Of a DNA stretch of 64,000 nt, positions 48,136 to 56,150 are shown piece after piece. The DNA lies in NCBI RefSeq assembly GCF_014650995.1, contig NZ_BMWA01000029.1, positions 53,886 to 117,885 on the forward strand. Reading direction: 5' to 3'. Position 1 is the first letter of the stretch. Every line of letters starts with the position of its first letter. The translations under genes were made by a program, and so were the position numbers. The notes below the pieces were generated by a model, which was not told the origin of the DNA, made no database searches, and was given only the letters and a program-made list of their open reading frames with translations. Source of the DNA: Streptomyces viridiviolaceus (GTDB taxonomy: Bacteria > Actinomycetota > Actinomycetes > Streptomycetales > Streptomycetaceae).

Positions 48136-48500
48136 TCAGCCGAGGATCCCCCGGTCGTACGCCCAGCTTGGCGTACAGGTGGGTGAGGTGGGTCTTCACG
48201 GTCGCCTCGCTGATGAACAGCTCACGGGCGATCTCCTTGTTGGACGTGCCCCTGGCGACCAGGGCCGGCACCTCCCGCTCGCGGGCGGACAGGGCCTCGT
48301 TGCCCGGGGACCCGGGCGCACGGACCGCGGAGACCAGTCGGGAGGCGACGGCCGGGGAGAGCACGGTGCGGCCCTCGGCCGCGGCCCGCACGGCGGTGAA
48401 CAGCTCCTCGCGGGGTGCGTCCTTGAGGAGGTAGCCGGTCGCGCCGGCCTCGATCGCGGGCAGCGTGTCGGAGTCGGTGCCGTACGTGGGCTCGACGGCG
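48136..48500 (-). pseudogene. Decayed NarL/LuxR response regulator
   Basis: The remnant covers the end of a receiver domain (IEAGATGYLLKDAPREELFTA) and the helix-turn-helix (SAREREVPALVARGTSNKEIA through TVKTHLTHLYAKLGV). Most of the receiver, including its phosphorylated aspartate, is missing at the 5' side. The residue after EREV is proline where the family has leucine. After KLGV the normal ending is broken: the terminal AYDRGILG-stop is readable in another frame at 48136-48162, so about a dozen residues have been deleted with a frameshift. No sensor kinase gene remains beside it. I regard this as the relic of a lost two-component system. Confidence 0.85.
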
Positions 48501-48591
48501 CATCGGCCGAACGGTTGATGCACCCGTACGACCCCGATGAGCACGAAAACTCGGTGGGCAGTGTCAGTGGCGAACCGTAGGCTCGCTGCTG

Positions 48592-50544
48592 ATGCCCACC
48601 ACAGCCGAATCCACCAGGGACCGTTCCGCCGTGCGTTCGCTGCTGCGCCTGTGGCCGTTCGTGCGGCCCGTGCGGGCGCGGCTGCTGACCGCCGCCTTCG
48701 TGGCGATCGTCGCCTCCTGTGTGGGGCTGGTGATACCGCTCGTCCTGAAGTGGATGGTGGACGGACCGGTCGCCGACCGGGACCCGGCGGGTGTCTGGCT
48801 CGGAGCGCTGTATCTGCTCCTCCTCGGGCTCGCGGAGGCGCTGCTGTTCGGGCTGCGGCGGTGGCTGGTGGCCCGTCCCCTGTCGCACGTCGAGGCGGAG
48901 ATGCGGGCGGGTCTGTACCGGCACCTGCAGCGGCTGCCGGTGGCCTTCCACGACCGCTGGGCCTCGGGGCAGTTGCTGTCCCGGGGGACGACGGACCTGA
49001 TGCTGCTGCGCATGTTCCTCGCCTTCCCGCTGACGTTCCTCCTGGTCAACGGGGTGACGATCGTCGTCGGCGTGGTCATCATGCTGGTGCAGGACTGGCA
49101 GCTGGGGCTGGTCGTCCTCGGGCCCGCCCTGCCCGTGATGGTCACCTGCGCTGTCTTCGAGAAGAAGTACTCCGAGGTGGCGCGGCTGGCGCAGGACCAG
49201 GTCGGGGACCTGACCACGGTCGTCGAGGAGAGCGTGCTCGGCATCCGGATCATCAAGGGGTTCGGACGGCACCGCAGCCAGGCACGGGCGTTCCGGGAGC
49301 TGGCGCGGACGCTGCGGGGGACGGAGCTGCGCAAGGCACGGCTGCTGGCGGCGATCTGGGCGGTCATCGTGACGCTGCCGGAGCTGGCCATCGGGGCGGC
49401 GCTGGTGGTCGGGGCGGTGCAGGTGGCGGACGGCCAGTTGTCGGCGGGGACGCTGGTGGCGTTCCTGTCCACGGCGCTGGCCCTCCGGTGGCCCGTCGAG
49501 TCGATCGGCTTCCTGCTGGCGATGAGTCAGGAGGCGGCGACGGCTACGGAGCGGTACTTCGAGGTGATGGACGCGGAGGTGGAGGAACCGGGGATTTCGG
49601 GTGACCCTGCGTCCGTGTCGCGGGGTGGGGTACGCAGCCCGGCGTCGCGGGGTGCCTCCCCCACTCTCGGCTTCGCTCGAGCGGGGGGACCCCCATCGCC
49701 CACCCGTGCCGCCCCTGGGGGTACCTCCCAGGCCGTTCAGGCACTGGGGGAGGCACGAATGCCCGCAGCTCAGCCGGACGGCGGTCTGCGGTTCGAGGGT
49801 GTCCGGTTCCGTTACCCGGACGCCCCTCCCGGCTCCCCGCCCCTCCTGGACCGCGTCGACCTCCACGTCCGCCCCGGCGAGTCCATGGCCCTGGTCGGGG
49901 CGACCGGCAGCGGCAAGACCACGCTCACCGCGCTCGTCCCCCGGCTGCACGAGGTGACCTCCGGCCGGATCACGTTGGACGGCGACGACATCACCGCCAT
50001 ACCGCGCGAGGAGCTGCGCGCCCTGGTCGCCGTCGCCTTCGAGGAGCCGACCCTCTTCTCGGCGAGCGTCGGCGACAACGTGCTGATGGGAGCCGGGGAC
50101 GGCGCCGGCACCGACGAGCTGGAGCGTGCGCTCGCCGTCGCCCAGGCCGACTTCGTGCACGCCCTCCCCCAGGGCACCGCCACCCAGGTCGGCGAGCAGG
50201 GCCTCAGCCTGTCCGGCGGGCAGCGGCAGCGGATCGCGCTCGCCCGCGCGGTGGTCGGCCGGCCCCGGTTCCTCGTCCTGGACGACCCGCTGTCCGCACT
50301 GGACGTGCACACGGAGGCGGCCGTCGAGGCCGCCCTGCGTCAGGTGCTCGCGGACACCACCGCCCTGATCGTGGCGCACCGCCCCTCCACGGTCCTGCTC
50401 GCCGACCGTGTGGCCCTGCTCTCGGGTGGCCGTATCGCCGCCGTCGGCACCCACCAGGAACTGCTGCGCACCAACGCCGAGTACGCACATCTGATGTCCG
50501 GGCACGACGAGCACGCGGAGCACGAGGAAGGGGACGAACGATGA
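48592..50544 (+). CDS. ABC exporter half-transporter 1 (degenerate Walker B), with repeat-derived insert
   Basis: A 650-residue TMD-NBD protein with six membrane helices followed by an ATPase domain. Walker A GATGSGKTT and signature LSGGQRQR are intact, but the Q-loop has glutamate (VAFEEPTLF) and the catalytic glutamate after Walker B is aspartate (LVLDDPLSALD). Between the membrane part and the ATPase, residues about 337-394 are a Pro/Gly/Arg/Ser-rich insert encoded by dispersed palindromic DNA repeats. The stop overlaps the next start (ATGA). With gene 2 it forms a heterodimer in which this subunit supplies the intact signature to the partner's active site. Confidence 0.92.
   Translation: MPTTAESTRDRSAVRSLLRLWPFVRPVRARLLTAAFVAIVASCVGLVIPLVLKWMVDGPVADRDPAGVWLGALYLLLLGLAEALLFGLRRWLVARPLSHVEAEMRAGLYRHLQRLPVAFHDRWASGQLLSRGTTDLMLLRMFLAFPLTFLLVNGVTIVVGVVIMLVQDWQLGLVVLGPALPVMVTCAVFEKKYSEVARLAQDQVGDLTTVVEESVLGIRIIKGFGRHRSQARAFRELARTLRGTELRKARLLAAIWAVIVTLPELAIGAALVVGAVQVADGQLSAGTLVAFLSTALALRWPVESIGFLLAMSQEAATATERYFEVMDAEVEEPGISGDPASVSRGGVRSPASRGASPTLGFARAGGPPSPTRAAPGGTSQAVQALGEARMPAAQPDGGLRFEGVRFRYPDAPPGSPPLLDRVDLHVRPGESMALVGATGSGKTTLTALVPRLHEVTSGRITLDGDDITAIPREELRALVAVAFEEPTLFSASVGDNVLMGAGDGAGTDELERALAVAQADFVHALPQGTATQVGEQGLSLSGGQRQRIALARAVVGRPRFLVLDDPLSALDVHTEAAVEAALRQVLADTTALIVAHRPSTVLLADRVALLSGGRIAAVGTHQELLRTNAEYAHLMSGHDEHAEHEEGDER
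49610..49770 (+). repeat. Dispersed palindromic repeats inside the ABC exporter frame
   Basis: 49654-49701 matches the element upstream of gcvT (CTCCCCCA, GGCTTCGCTCG, GGGGGGACCCCC). 49711-49755 is a second type (CCTGGGGGTACCTCCC, then ACTGGGGGAGGCA). Both resemble intergenic palindromes common in Streptomyces, but here they are kept in frame and encode an interdomain linker. Confidence 0.82.
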
Positions 50545-52394
50545 CGGCGCCCACGACCACCGCGCCGGACCAGGAGGAGCCGGCCGAACGCACCCGCACG
50601 GCCGACGACCCCTTCGACCGTGACGTCCTGCCCACCCCGCCGGGGGCCACCGCCGCGCTGCTGCGCTCCCTGCTGGCGCCCATGAAGGCCCGCGTCGCCG
50701 TCACCACCCTCCTGCTGCTGCTCCAGCAGGCGGCCGTGCAGGCGGGCCCGCTGCTGGTGGCGTACGCCATCGACCACGCCGTGCCCGCCTTCCGCGACCA
50801 CGACCACGGGCCGCTGATCGCGGTGGGCGTCGGCTACCTGCTGTGCGCGCTGACCGCCGGCGTCCTGCAGTGGGCGTTCATCGCCGCGTCCGCACGCGTC
50901 AACCAGGACGTGCTGCTGGACCTGCGGGGCCGGATCTTCCGGCACGCGCAGGCGCTGAGCGTCGACTTCCACGAGCGCTACACCTCGGGCCGGCTGATCT
51001 CGCGCTCCACCACGGACGTGGAGTCGCTGCGGGAGCTGCTCAGCGAGGGCCTGCAGGAGCTGGTCACGGTCGTCCTCTCGTTCGTCTACATCTCGGCGAT
51101 GCTGCTCTGGCTGGACCTGGGGCTCGGCGCCGTCGCCGTGGCGTCCTTCGTGCCGCTGTACGCGCTGATCCGGATGTACCAGCGGCGGGCGGGGCGGGTG
51201 TACCGGCAGCGGTCCACGGCGATCGCGGCGGTGATCGTGAAGTTCGTGGAGACGATGAACGGCATCCGTCCGGTGCGCGCGTTCCGCCGGGAGGCGGCCA
51301 ACGACGCCGACTTCGCCGTCCTCAACCGGCGGCACGAACGCACCAACGGCGACGCCCTGCTGGAGATGGCCCGCTATGTCGTCGGTTCCCGGCTGGTCGC
51401 CAACACGGCGGTCGCGGGGATCGTGCTGTGGGGCGCCTACCGGGTGGCGGACGACACGCTCGCACTCGGCGCGCTGGCGGCGGCGGTGCTGTACCTGCGC
51501 CGGCTGTACGACCCGATCGACCGGCTCGGCATGTTCCTGAACTCCTACCAGTCGGCGGCGGCGTCGCTTGAGAAGATCGCGGGCCTGCTCGCCCAGACGC
51601 CGTCCGTCCCCGAGCCGTCGGCGCCGAAGGAGCTGCCGGCGCGGCTGTCGGCACACCCCGGCCGGGAGGTCGTCTTCGACGGTGTCCGCTTCGGCTACCG
51701 CACCGGCGGCGAGGTCCTGCCCCGCTTCGACCTCACGATCCCGGCCGGGCAGACGGTCGCGGTCGTCGGCTCCACCGGCGCGGGCAAGTCGACGCTGGCC
51801 AAGCTGCTCGCCCGGTTCTACGACCCCTCCGACGGGCGGGTGCTGCTGGACGGCACCGACCTGCGGGACCTGGCCGTGCCCGAACTGCGGCGCGGGGTGG
51901 TGATGGTGACGCAGGAGGCGTTCCTGTTCTCCGGCACGGTCGCCGACAACATCGCCGTCGGCCGCCCCGAGGCCACGCGGGAGGAGATCGAGCAGGCCGC
52001 CAAGGCGATCGGCGCGCACGACTTCATCGCCGCGCTGCCCGACGGCTACGACACCGACGTCCGCAAGCGGGGCGGTCGTATCTCCGCCGGTCAACGGCAA
52101 CTCGTGGCGTTCGCACGGGCGTTGCTCGCCGATCCGGCGGTGCTGATCCTGGACGAGGCGACCAGTTCGCTGGACATCCCCGGGGAGCGGGCGGTGCAGC
52201 GGGCGATGGCGACGGTGCTCAAGGGGCGCACGGCGGTCGTGATCGCGCACCGGTTGTCGACCGTGGAGATCGCCGACCGGGTGCTCGTCATGGAGCACGG
52301 CCGTGTCGTCGAGGACGGCGCCCCGGCCGAACTGATCGCCGGTACGGGCCGGTTCGCGGATCTGCACCGGGCCTGGCGGGACAGTCTGGCGTGA
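50541..52394 (+). CDS. ABC exporter half-transporter 2 (degenerate signature)
   Basis: A 617-residue TMD-NBD protein coupled by ATGA to gene 1. Its nucleotide-binding half is catalytically complete: Walker A GSTGAGKST, Q-loop VTQEAFLF, Walker B LILDEATSSLD and switch histidine VIAHRLSTV. The signature motif is ISAGQRQL instead of LSGGQ. This is the exact complement of gene 1, so the pair should have one consensus and one degenerate ATP site, as in heterodimeric exporters such as BmrCD or TM287/288. Cargo unknown. Confidence 0.93.
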   Translation: MTAPTTTAPDQEEPAERTRTADDPFDRDVLPTPPGATAALLRSLLAPMKARVAVTTLLLLLQQAAVQAGPLLVAYAIDHAVPAFRDHDHGPLIAVGVGYLLCALTAGVLQWAFIAASARVNQDVLLDLRGRIFRHAQALSVDFHERYTSGRLISRSTTDVESLRELLSEGLQELVTVVLSFVYISAMLLWLDLGLGAVAVASFVPLYALIRMYQRRAGRVYRQRSTAIAAVIVKFVETMNGIRPVRAFRREAANDADFAVLNRRHERTNGDALLEMARYVVGSRLVANTAVAGIVLWGAYRVADDTLALGALAAAVLYLRRLYDPIDRLGMFLNSYQSAAASLEKIAGLLAQTPSVPEPSAPKELPARLSAHPGREVVFDGVRFGYRTGGEVLPRFDLTIPAGQTVAVVGSTGAGKSTLAKLLARFYDPSDGRVLLDGTDLRDLAVPELRRGVVMVTQEAFLFSGTVADNIAVGRPEATREEIEQAAKAIGAHDFIAALPDGYDTDVRKRGGRISAGQRQLVAFARALLADPAVLILDEATSSLDIPGERAVQRAMATVLKGRTAVVIAHRLSTVEIADRVLVMEHGRVVEDGAPAELIAGTGRFADLHRAWRDSLA

Positions 52395-52415
52395 GGAAGG
52401 GTCTACGGGGGGCGG

Positions 52416-54131
52416 ATGATCGACGCGTACGAGGATCCCGGCACGCCCGACCGCCGGGGCGGTCTGCGGTACCTGTGCTGGCTGGTCCGGATGCAGGCGG
52501 GGCGGTGTGCGGCGGGCGCGCTCCTCGCCAGCACCTGGATGGCGCTGCTGGCGGCGACGCCGTATCTGCTCTCCCGGGCGATCGACGACGGTTTGGAGCC
52601 CGGTGACCCGGGGGCGCTGGCGGGCTGGACGGGCGCGCTGGTGGCGGTGGGGGCGTTCAACGCCTGGCTGAGCATCATGCGGCACCGCACGATGACGCGG
52701 GTGCGGATGGACGCCAACTTCCGCACGGTCAAGGTGGTCGTCGGGCACACGGTCCGGCTGGGGGCGGCGCTGCGGCGGCAGGTCGGCACCGGGGAGGTCG
52801 TCACCATCGGGGTGGGCGACGTGCAGACGATCAGTACGTCCCTGACGGTCGTCGGACCGGGCGTCGGCTCGCTCGTCGCCTACGTGGCGGTCGCCGCGCT
52901 GTTGTTGTCGGTGTCGGTGCAGCTGGCCCTGGTGGTGCTGCTCGGGATGCCGGTGATCGGCGTACTGGTGGGGCCGCTGCTGGGACGGCTGCAGGGCACG
53001 GAGACGGAGTACCGGGAGCGGCAGGGCGTGCTGACCGCGCGGATCGGCGACCTCGCGGGCGGGCTGCGGGTCCTGGGCGGCCTCGGCGGCAAGGGCCTGG
53101 TCGCGGACGCCTTCGCACGGGACTCGGGGAGGCTGCGCGAGCAGGGCTACCGGGTCGGTGCGGTGACGAGCTGGGTGCAGGCGCTCGGGGTCGGGCTGCC
53201 GACGCTGTTCCTGGCGGTGGTGACCTGGCTGGGGGCCCGGCTGGCGGCGCAGGGGCAGATCAGCGTGGGCGAGCTGGTGTCGGTGTACGGGTACGCGGCG
53301 GTGCTGGTGGGGCCGGTGTCGTTCCTCATCGAGATGGGCTACCAGGTCAGCCGCGGTGTGGTGGCCGCCCGGCGCGTGGTGCGGTTCCTGCGGCTGGAGC
53401 CCGCCCGGGACGACGGGACGCGGGACGCCCCGGCGGAGCCCTCGGTGCTGTACGACCCCGCCTCCGGGGTGCGGGTGCCGCCGGGCCGGCTGACCGTGCT
53501 GGCCGGGGCCCGGCCCGCCGACGCGACCGCCGTGGTCGACCGCCTCGGCCGCTACGCCCCGTCGGACGCCACCTGGGGCGGGGTGCCGCTGGAGGAGGTG
53601 CCGCTGGCGCGGGTGCGGGAGCGGATCCTGGTCGCCGACCACGACGCCGACCTGTTCGCCGGGCCGCTGCGCGAGCTGCTGGCCGGACACAGCCGGGGTC
53701 CCGGCGACGAAGCCCTTTCCCGGGCCGTGCGCGCGGCCGCCGCCGACGACGTCGTGCGGGGCCTGCCGGACGGGTTCGACACGACGGTGGCGGCGCAGGG
53801 CCGCAGCCTCTCCGGCGGCCAGCGGCAGCGGGTGCGGCTGGCCCGGGCGCTGCTCGCCGACCCGGAGGTGCTGCTGGCCGTCGAGCCGACCTCCGCGCTC
53901 GACGCCCACACCGAGGCCACGGTGGCCGGCCGGCTGCGGGACGCACGCAGCGGCCGTACGACCGTGCTGACCAGCACCTCCCCGCTGGTCCTGGACCGCG
54001 CGGACGTCGTGCACTACCTCGTGGACGGCAAGGTCGCGGCGACGGGCGGCCATCGCGAACTGCTCGACGCCGAGCCGGGATACCGGGCCCTCGTCACCCG
54101 GGACGCGCAGGCGGAGGAGGTCCCGGGGTGA
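52416..54131 (+). CDS. ABC exporter half-transporter 3 with inactivated ATPase domain
   Basis: A 571-residue TMD-NBD protein whose ATPase domain has lost nearly all catalytic residues. The Walker A position reads LAGARPADATAVV with no glycine loop or lysine. The Q-loop position is ILVADHDADLF with no glutamine. Walker B reads LLAVEPTSALD with the aspartate replaced by valine, and the switch-histidine segment is VLTSTSPLV. Only the signature LSGGQRQR is preserved, exactly what the partner's active site needs. It is GTGA-coupled to gene 4. Six membrane helices look normal, and the frame is intact, so it is functional in its degenerate role rather than a pseudogene. Confidence 0.9.
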   Translation: MIDAYEDPGTPDRRGGLRYLCWLVRMQAGRCAAGALLASTWMALLAATPYLLSRAIDDGLEPGDPGALAGWTGALVAVGAFNAWLSIMRHRTMTRVRMDANFRTVKVVVGHTVRLGAALRRQVGTGEVVTIGVGDVQTISTSLTVVGPGVGSLVAYVAVAALLLSVSVQLALVVLLGMPVIGVLVGPLLGRLQGTETEYRERQGVLTARIGDLAGGLRVLGGLGGKGLVADAFARDSGRLREQGYRVGAVTSWVQALGVGLPTLFLAVVTWLGARLAAQGQISVGELVSVYGYAAVLVGPVSFLIEMGYQVSRGVVAARRVVRFLRLEPARDDGTRDAPAEPSVLYDPASGVRVPPGRLTVLAGARPADATAVVDRLGRYAPSDATWGGVPLEEVPLARVRERILVADHDADLFAGPLRELLAGHSRGPGDEALSRAVRAAAADDVVRGLPDGFDTTVAAQGRSLSGGQRQRVRLARALLADPEVLLAVEPTSALDAHTEATVAGRLRDARSGRTTVLTSTSPLVLDRADVVHYLVDGKVAATGGHRELLDAEPGYRALVTRDAQAEEVPG

Positions 54132-55903
54132 CGTCCCAGCAGCTGCCCGTCGCCGGGCGCGCCGACGTCCGGCGGGCGGTGGGCGCCCTGGTGCGCGCCG
54201 ACGTCCGGGCGTTCGCCGCCCTTCTCGTGCTGAACTCGCTGGCCGCCCTGGCCGGGCTCGCCGGCCCCTGGCTGCTGGGCCGCATCGTCGACGAGGTGCG
54301 GGCGGGGAGCGGGGTCGGCGCCGTGGACCGGATGGCGCTCGGCATCCTGGTGTGCTCGGCGGTGCAACTGCTGCTGGCCCGCTGGGCGCGGTACGTGGGG
54401 CACCGGTTCGGTGAGCGGACGCTGGCGCGGGTGCGGGAGCGGTTCGTCGACCGGGCGCTGGCCCTGCCCGCCTCGGTGGTGGAGCGGGCCGGTACGGGTG
54501 ATCTGACGGCGCGCGGCACGGCGGACGTGACCGCCGTCGGCACCACGCTGCGCGATGCCGGGCCGGACCTGCTGATCAACGGCGTGCAGGCGCTGTTCCT
54601 GATCGGCGCCGTGTTCGTCCTCGACCCGCTGCTGGGTGCCGTCGGGGTGCTGGGGCTGACGCCGATCCGGCCGGCGCTGCGCTGGTATCTGCGCCGGGCT
54701 CGCGACGGTTATCTCGCCGAGGGAGCGGCCACCTCGGACGTGGCGGAGATCCTCGCGGCGACGGCGGCCGGGGCGCGCACGGTGGAGGCGTTCCGGCTGC
54801 GGGAGCGGCGGATCGCGGCGAGCCGGGACGCGCTGGAGATCTCGCGGCGCACCCGGTTCCGCACGCTGTATCTGCGCAGCGTGTTCTTCACCGCGGTCGG
54901 GGTGTCGTACGTCATCCCCCTGGCCGGCGTACTGCTGATCGGTGGGGTGCTGCACGCGCGCGGGGCGATGAGCCTGGGCGCGGTCGTGGCGGCCGCCCTC
55001 TACCTCCAGCAGCTCGGCGGGCCGCTGGACGAGATCCTGCTGCGGGTCGAGCAGCTCCAGTCCAGCGGGGCGTCCTTCGCCCGCGTGGAGGGCCTGGCGC
55101 GGGCCCCGCGGGCCGCGGCCGCCGATTCCCCGGACCCCGCGGACGACCGTATCGACGTGACCGCGGTGCGCTACTCCTACGACCGCGGCGGCGAGGTGCT
55201 GCGCGGGGTGGACCTGACGGTGCGGCCCGGCGAGCGGCTGGCCGTGGTCGGGCCGTCCGGCGCGGGCAAGACGACGCTGAGCCGGCTGCTGGCGGGCGTC
55301 GACGCGCCGGGCGCGGGGTCGGTGACGGTCGGCGGGGTGCCCGTCGTCGGTCTCGGCCCGGAGCAACTGCGCCGCCAGGTCGTCCTGGTCACCCAGGAAC
55401 ACCACGTGTTCCTCGGCTCGGTCCGCGACAATCTGCTCATCGCCGAACCGGACGCGACCGACGAGGAGTTGTGGGCCGCGCTCACCGCGGTCGGCGCCGA
55501 GGACTGGGTCCGCGAACTGCCGGACGGCCTGGACACGGAGCTGGGCCGGTCCGGCCGCCGTACCGACGGCTCGCAGGCCCAGCAACTCGCCCTCGCCCGG
55601 GTGGTGCTGGCCGACCCGCACACGCTGATCCTGGACGAGGCCACCGCCCTGCTGGACCCGACGACGGCCCGGCACACCGAGCGCGCCCTGGCCGCCGTGC
55701 TCGAGGGGCGCACGGTGATCGCCATCGCGCACCGGCTGCACACCGCGCACGACGCCGACCGCGTCGCCGTGATGGAGGACGGCCTGCTGACCGAACTCGG
55801 CACGCACCACGAGCTGGTGGCGGCCGGCGGAGCGTACGCGGCGCTGTGGGACTCCTGGCACGGCCGGCCGCCGGGCGACGACGATTCCAACGGGTCCGTA
55901 TAG
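54128..55903 (+). CDS. ABC exporter half-transporter 4 (catalytic partner of gene 3)
   Basis: A 591-residue TMD-NBD protein. Walker A GPSGAGKTT, Q-loop VTQEHHVFL, Walker B LILDEATALLD and switch histidine IAIAHRLHTA are intact. The signature motif is gone: the region reads GRSGRRTDGSQAQQLALA. Paired with gene 3, the consensus site combines this Walker A/B with gene 3's LSGGQ, while the second site has neither a P-loop nor a signature. It is the last of four genes spanning 48592-55903. Confidence 0.92.
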   Translation: MTSQQLPVAGRADVRRAVGALVRADVRAFAALLVLNSLAALAGLAGPWLLGRIVDEVRAGSGVGAVDRMALGILVCSAVQLLLARWARYVGHRFGERTLARVRERFVDRALALPASVVERAGTGDLTARGTADVTAVGTTLRDAGPDLLINGVQALFLIGAVFVLDPLLGAVGVLGLTPIRPALRWYLRRARDGYLAEGAATSDVAEILAATAAGARTVEAFRLRERRIAASRDALEISRRTRFRTLYLRSVFFTAVGVSYVIPLAGVLLIGGVLHARGAMSLGAVVAAALYLQQLGGPLDEILLRVEQLQSSGASFARVEGLARAPRAAAADSPDPADDRIDVTAVRYSYDRGGEVLRGVDLTVRPGERLAVVGPSGAGKTTLSRLLAGVDAPGAGSVTVGGVPVVGLGPEQLRRQVVLVTQEHHVFLGSVRDNLLIAEPDATDEELWAALTAVGAEDWVRELPDGLDTELGRSGRRTDGSQAQQLALARVVLADPHTLILDEATALLDPTTARHTERALAAVLEGRTVIAIAHRLHTAHDADRVAVMEDGLLTELGTHHELVAAGGAYAALWDSWHGRPPGDDDSNGSV

Positions 55904-56150
55904 CGAACATGAACGCCCGGACAACGAACCATTTCCGGCCAACTTACTGACGCGCTCCTGACAAGACGGCTCCGCTCCTGCCACTCTTCCCACGGCCGCT
56001 CCACAGCGCCCCCACAGCTTGCTGATCAGCGCTGTGCCGCGGCCGGCTTCCGTGCACGTGGTTCTGCGTACCGCCTTGCTCTGCCCGGCCGGCCCACCCG
56101 CCGCCCGGTCTCCCCTGGCCGCGCGACCCGCGGCCACGCAGAAGGAGTCA

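Noticed and set aside
50340..54053. A leftward frame of over 1200 codons opposite the ABC exporters
   Set aside because: Its translation is His/Arg/Gln-rich with no domain, and it mirrors well-supported genes on the other strand.
52416..54131. Calling ABC gene 3 a pseudogene
   Set aside because: The frame is intact, coupled to gene 4, and the one motif its partner needs (LSGGQ) is kept, which fits functional degeneration.
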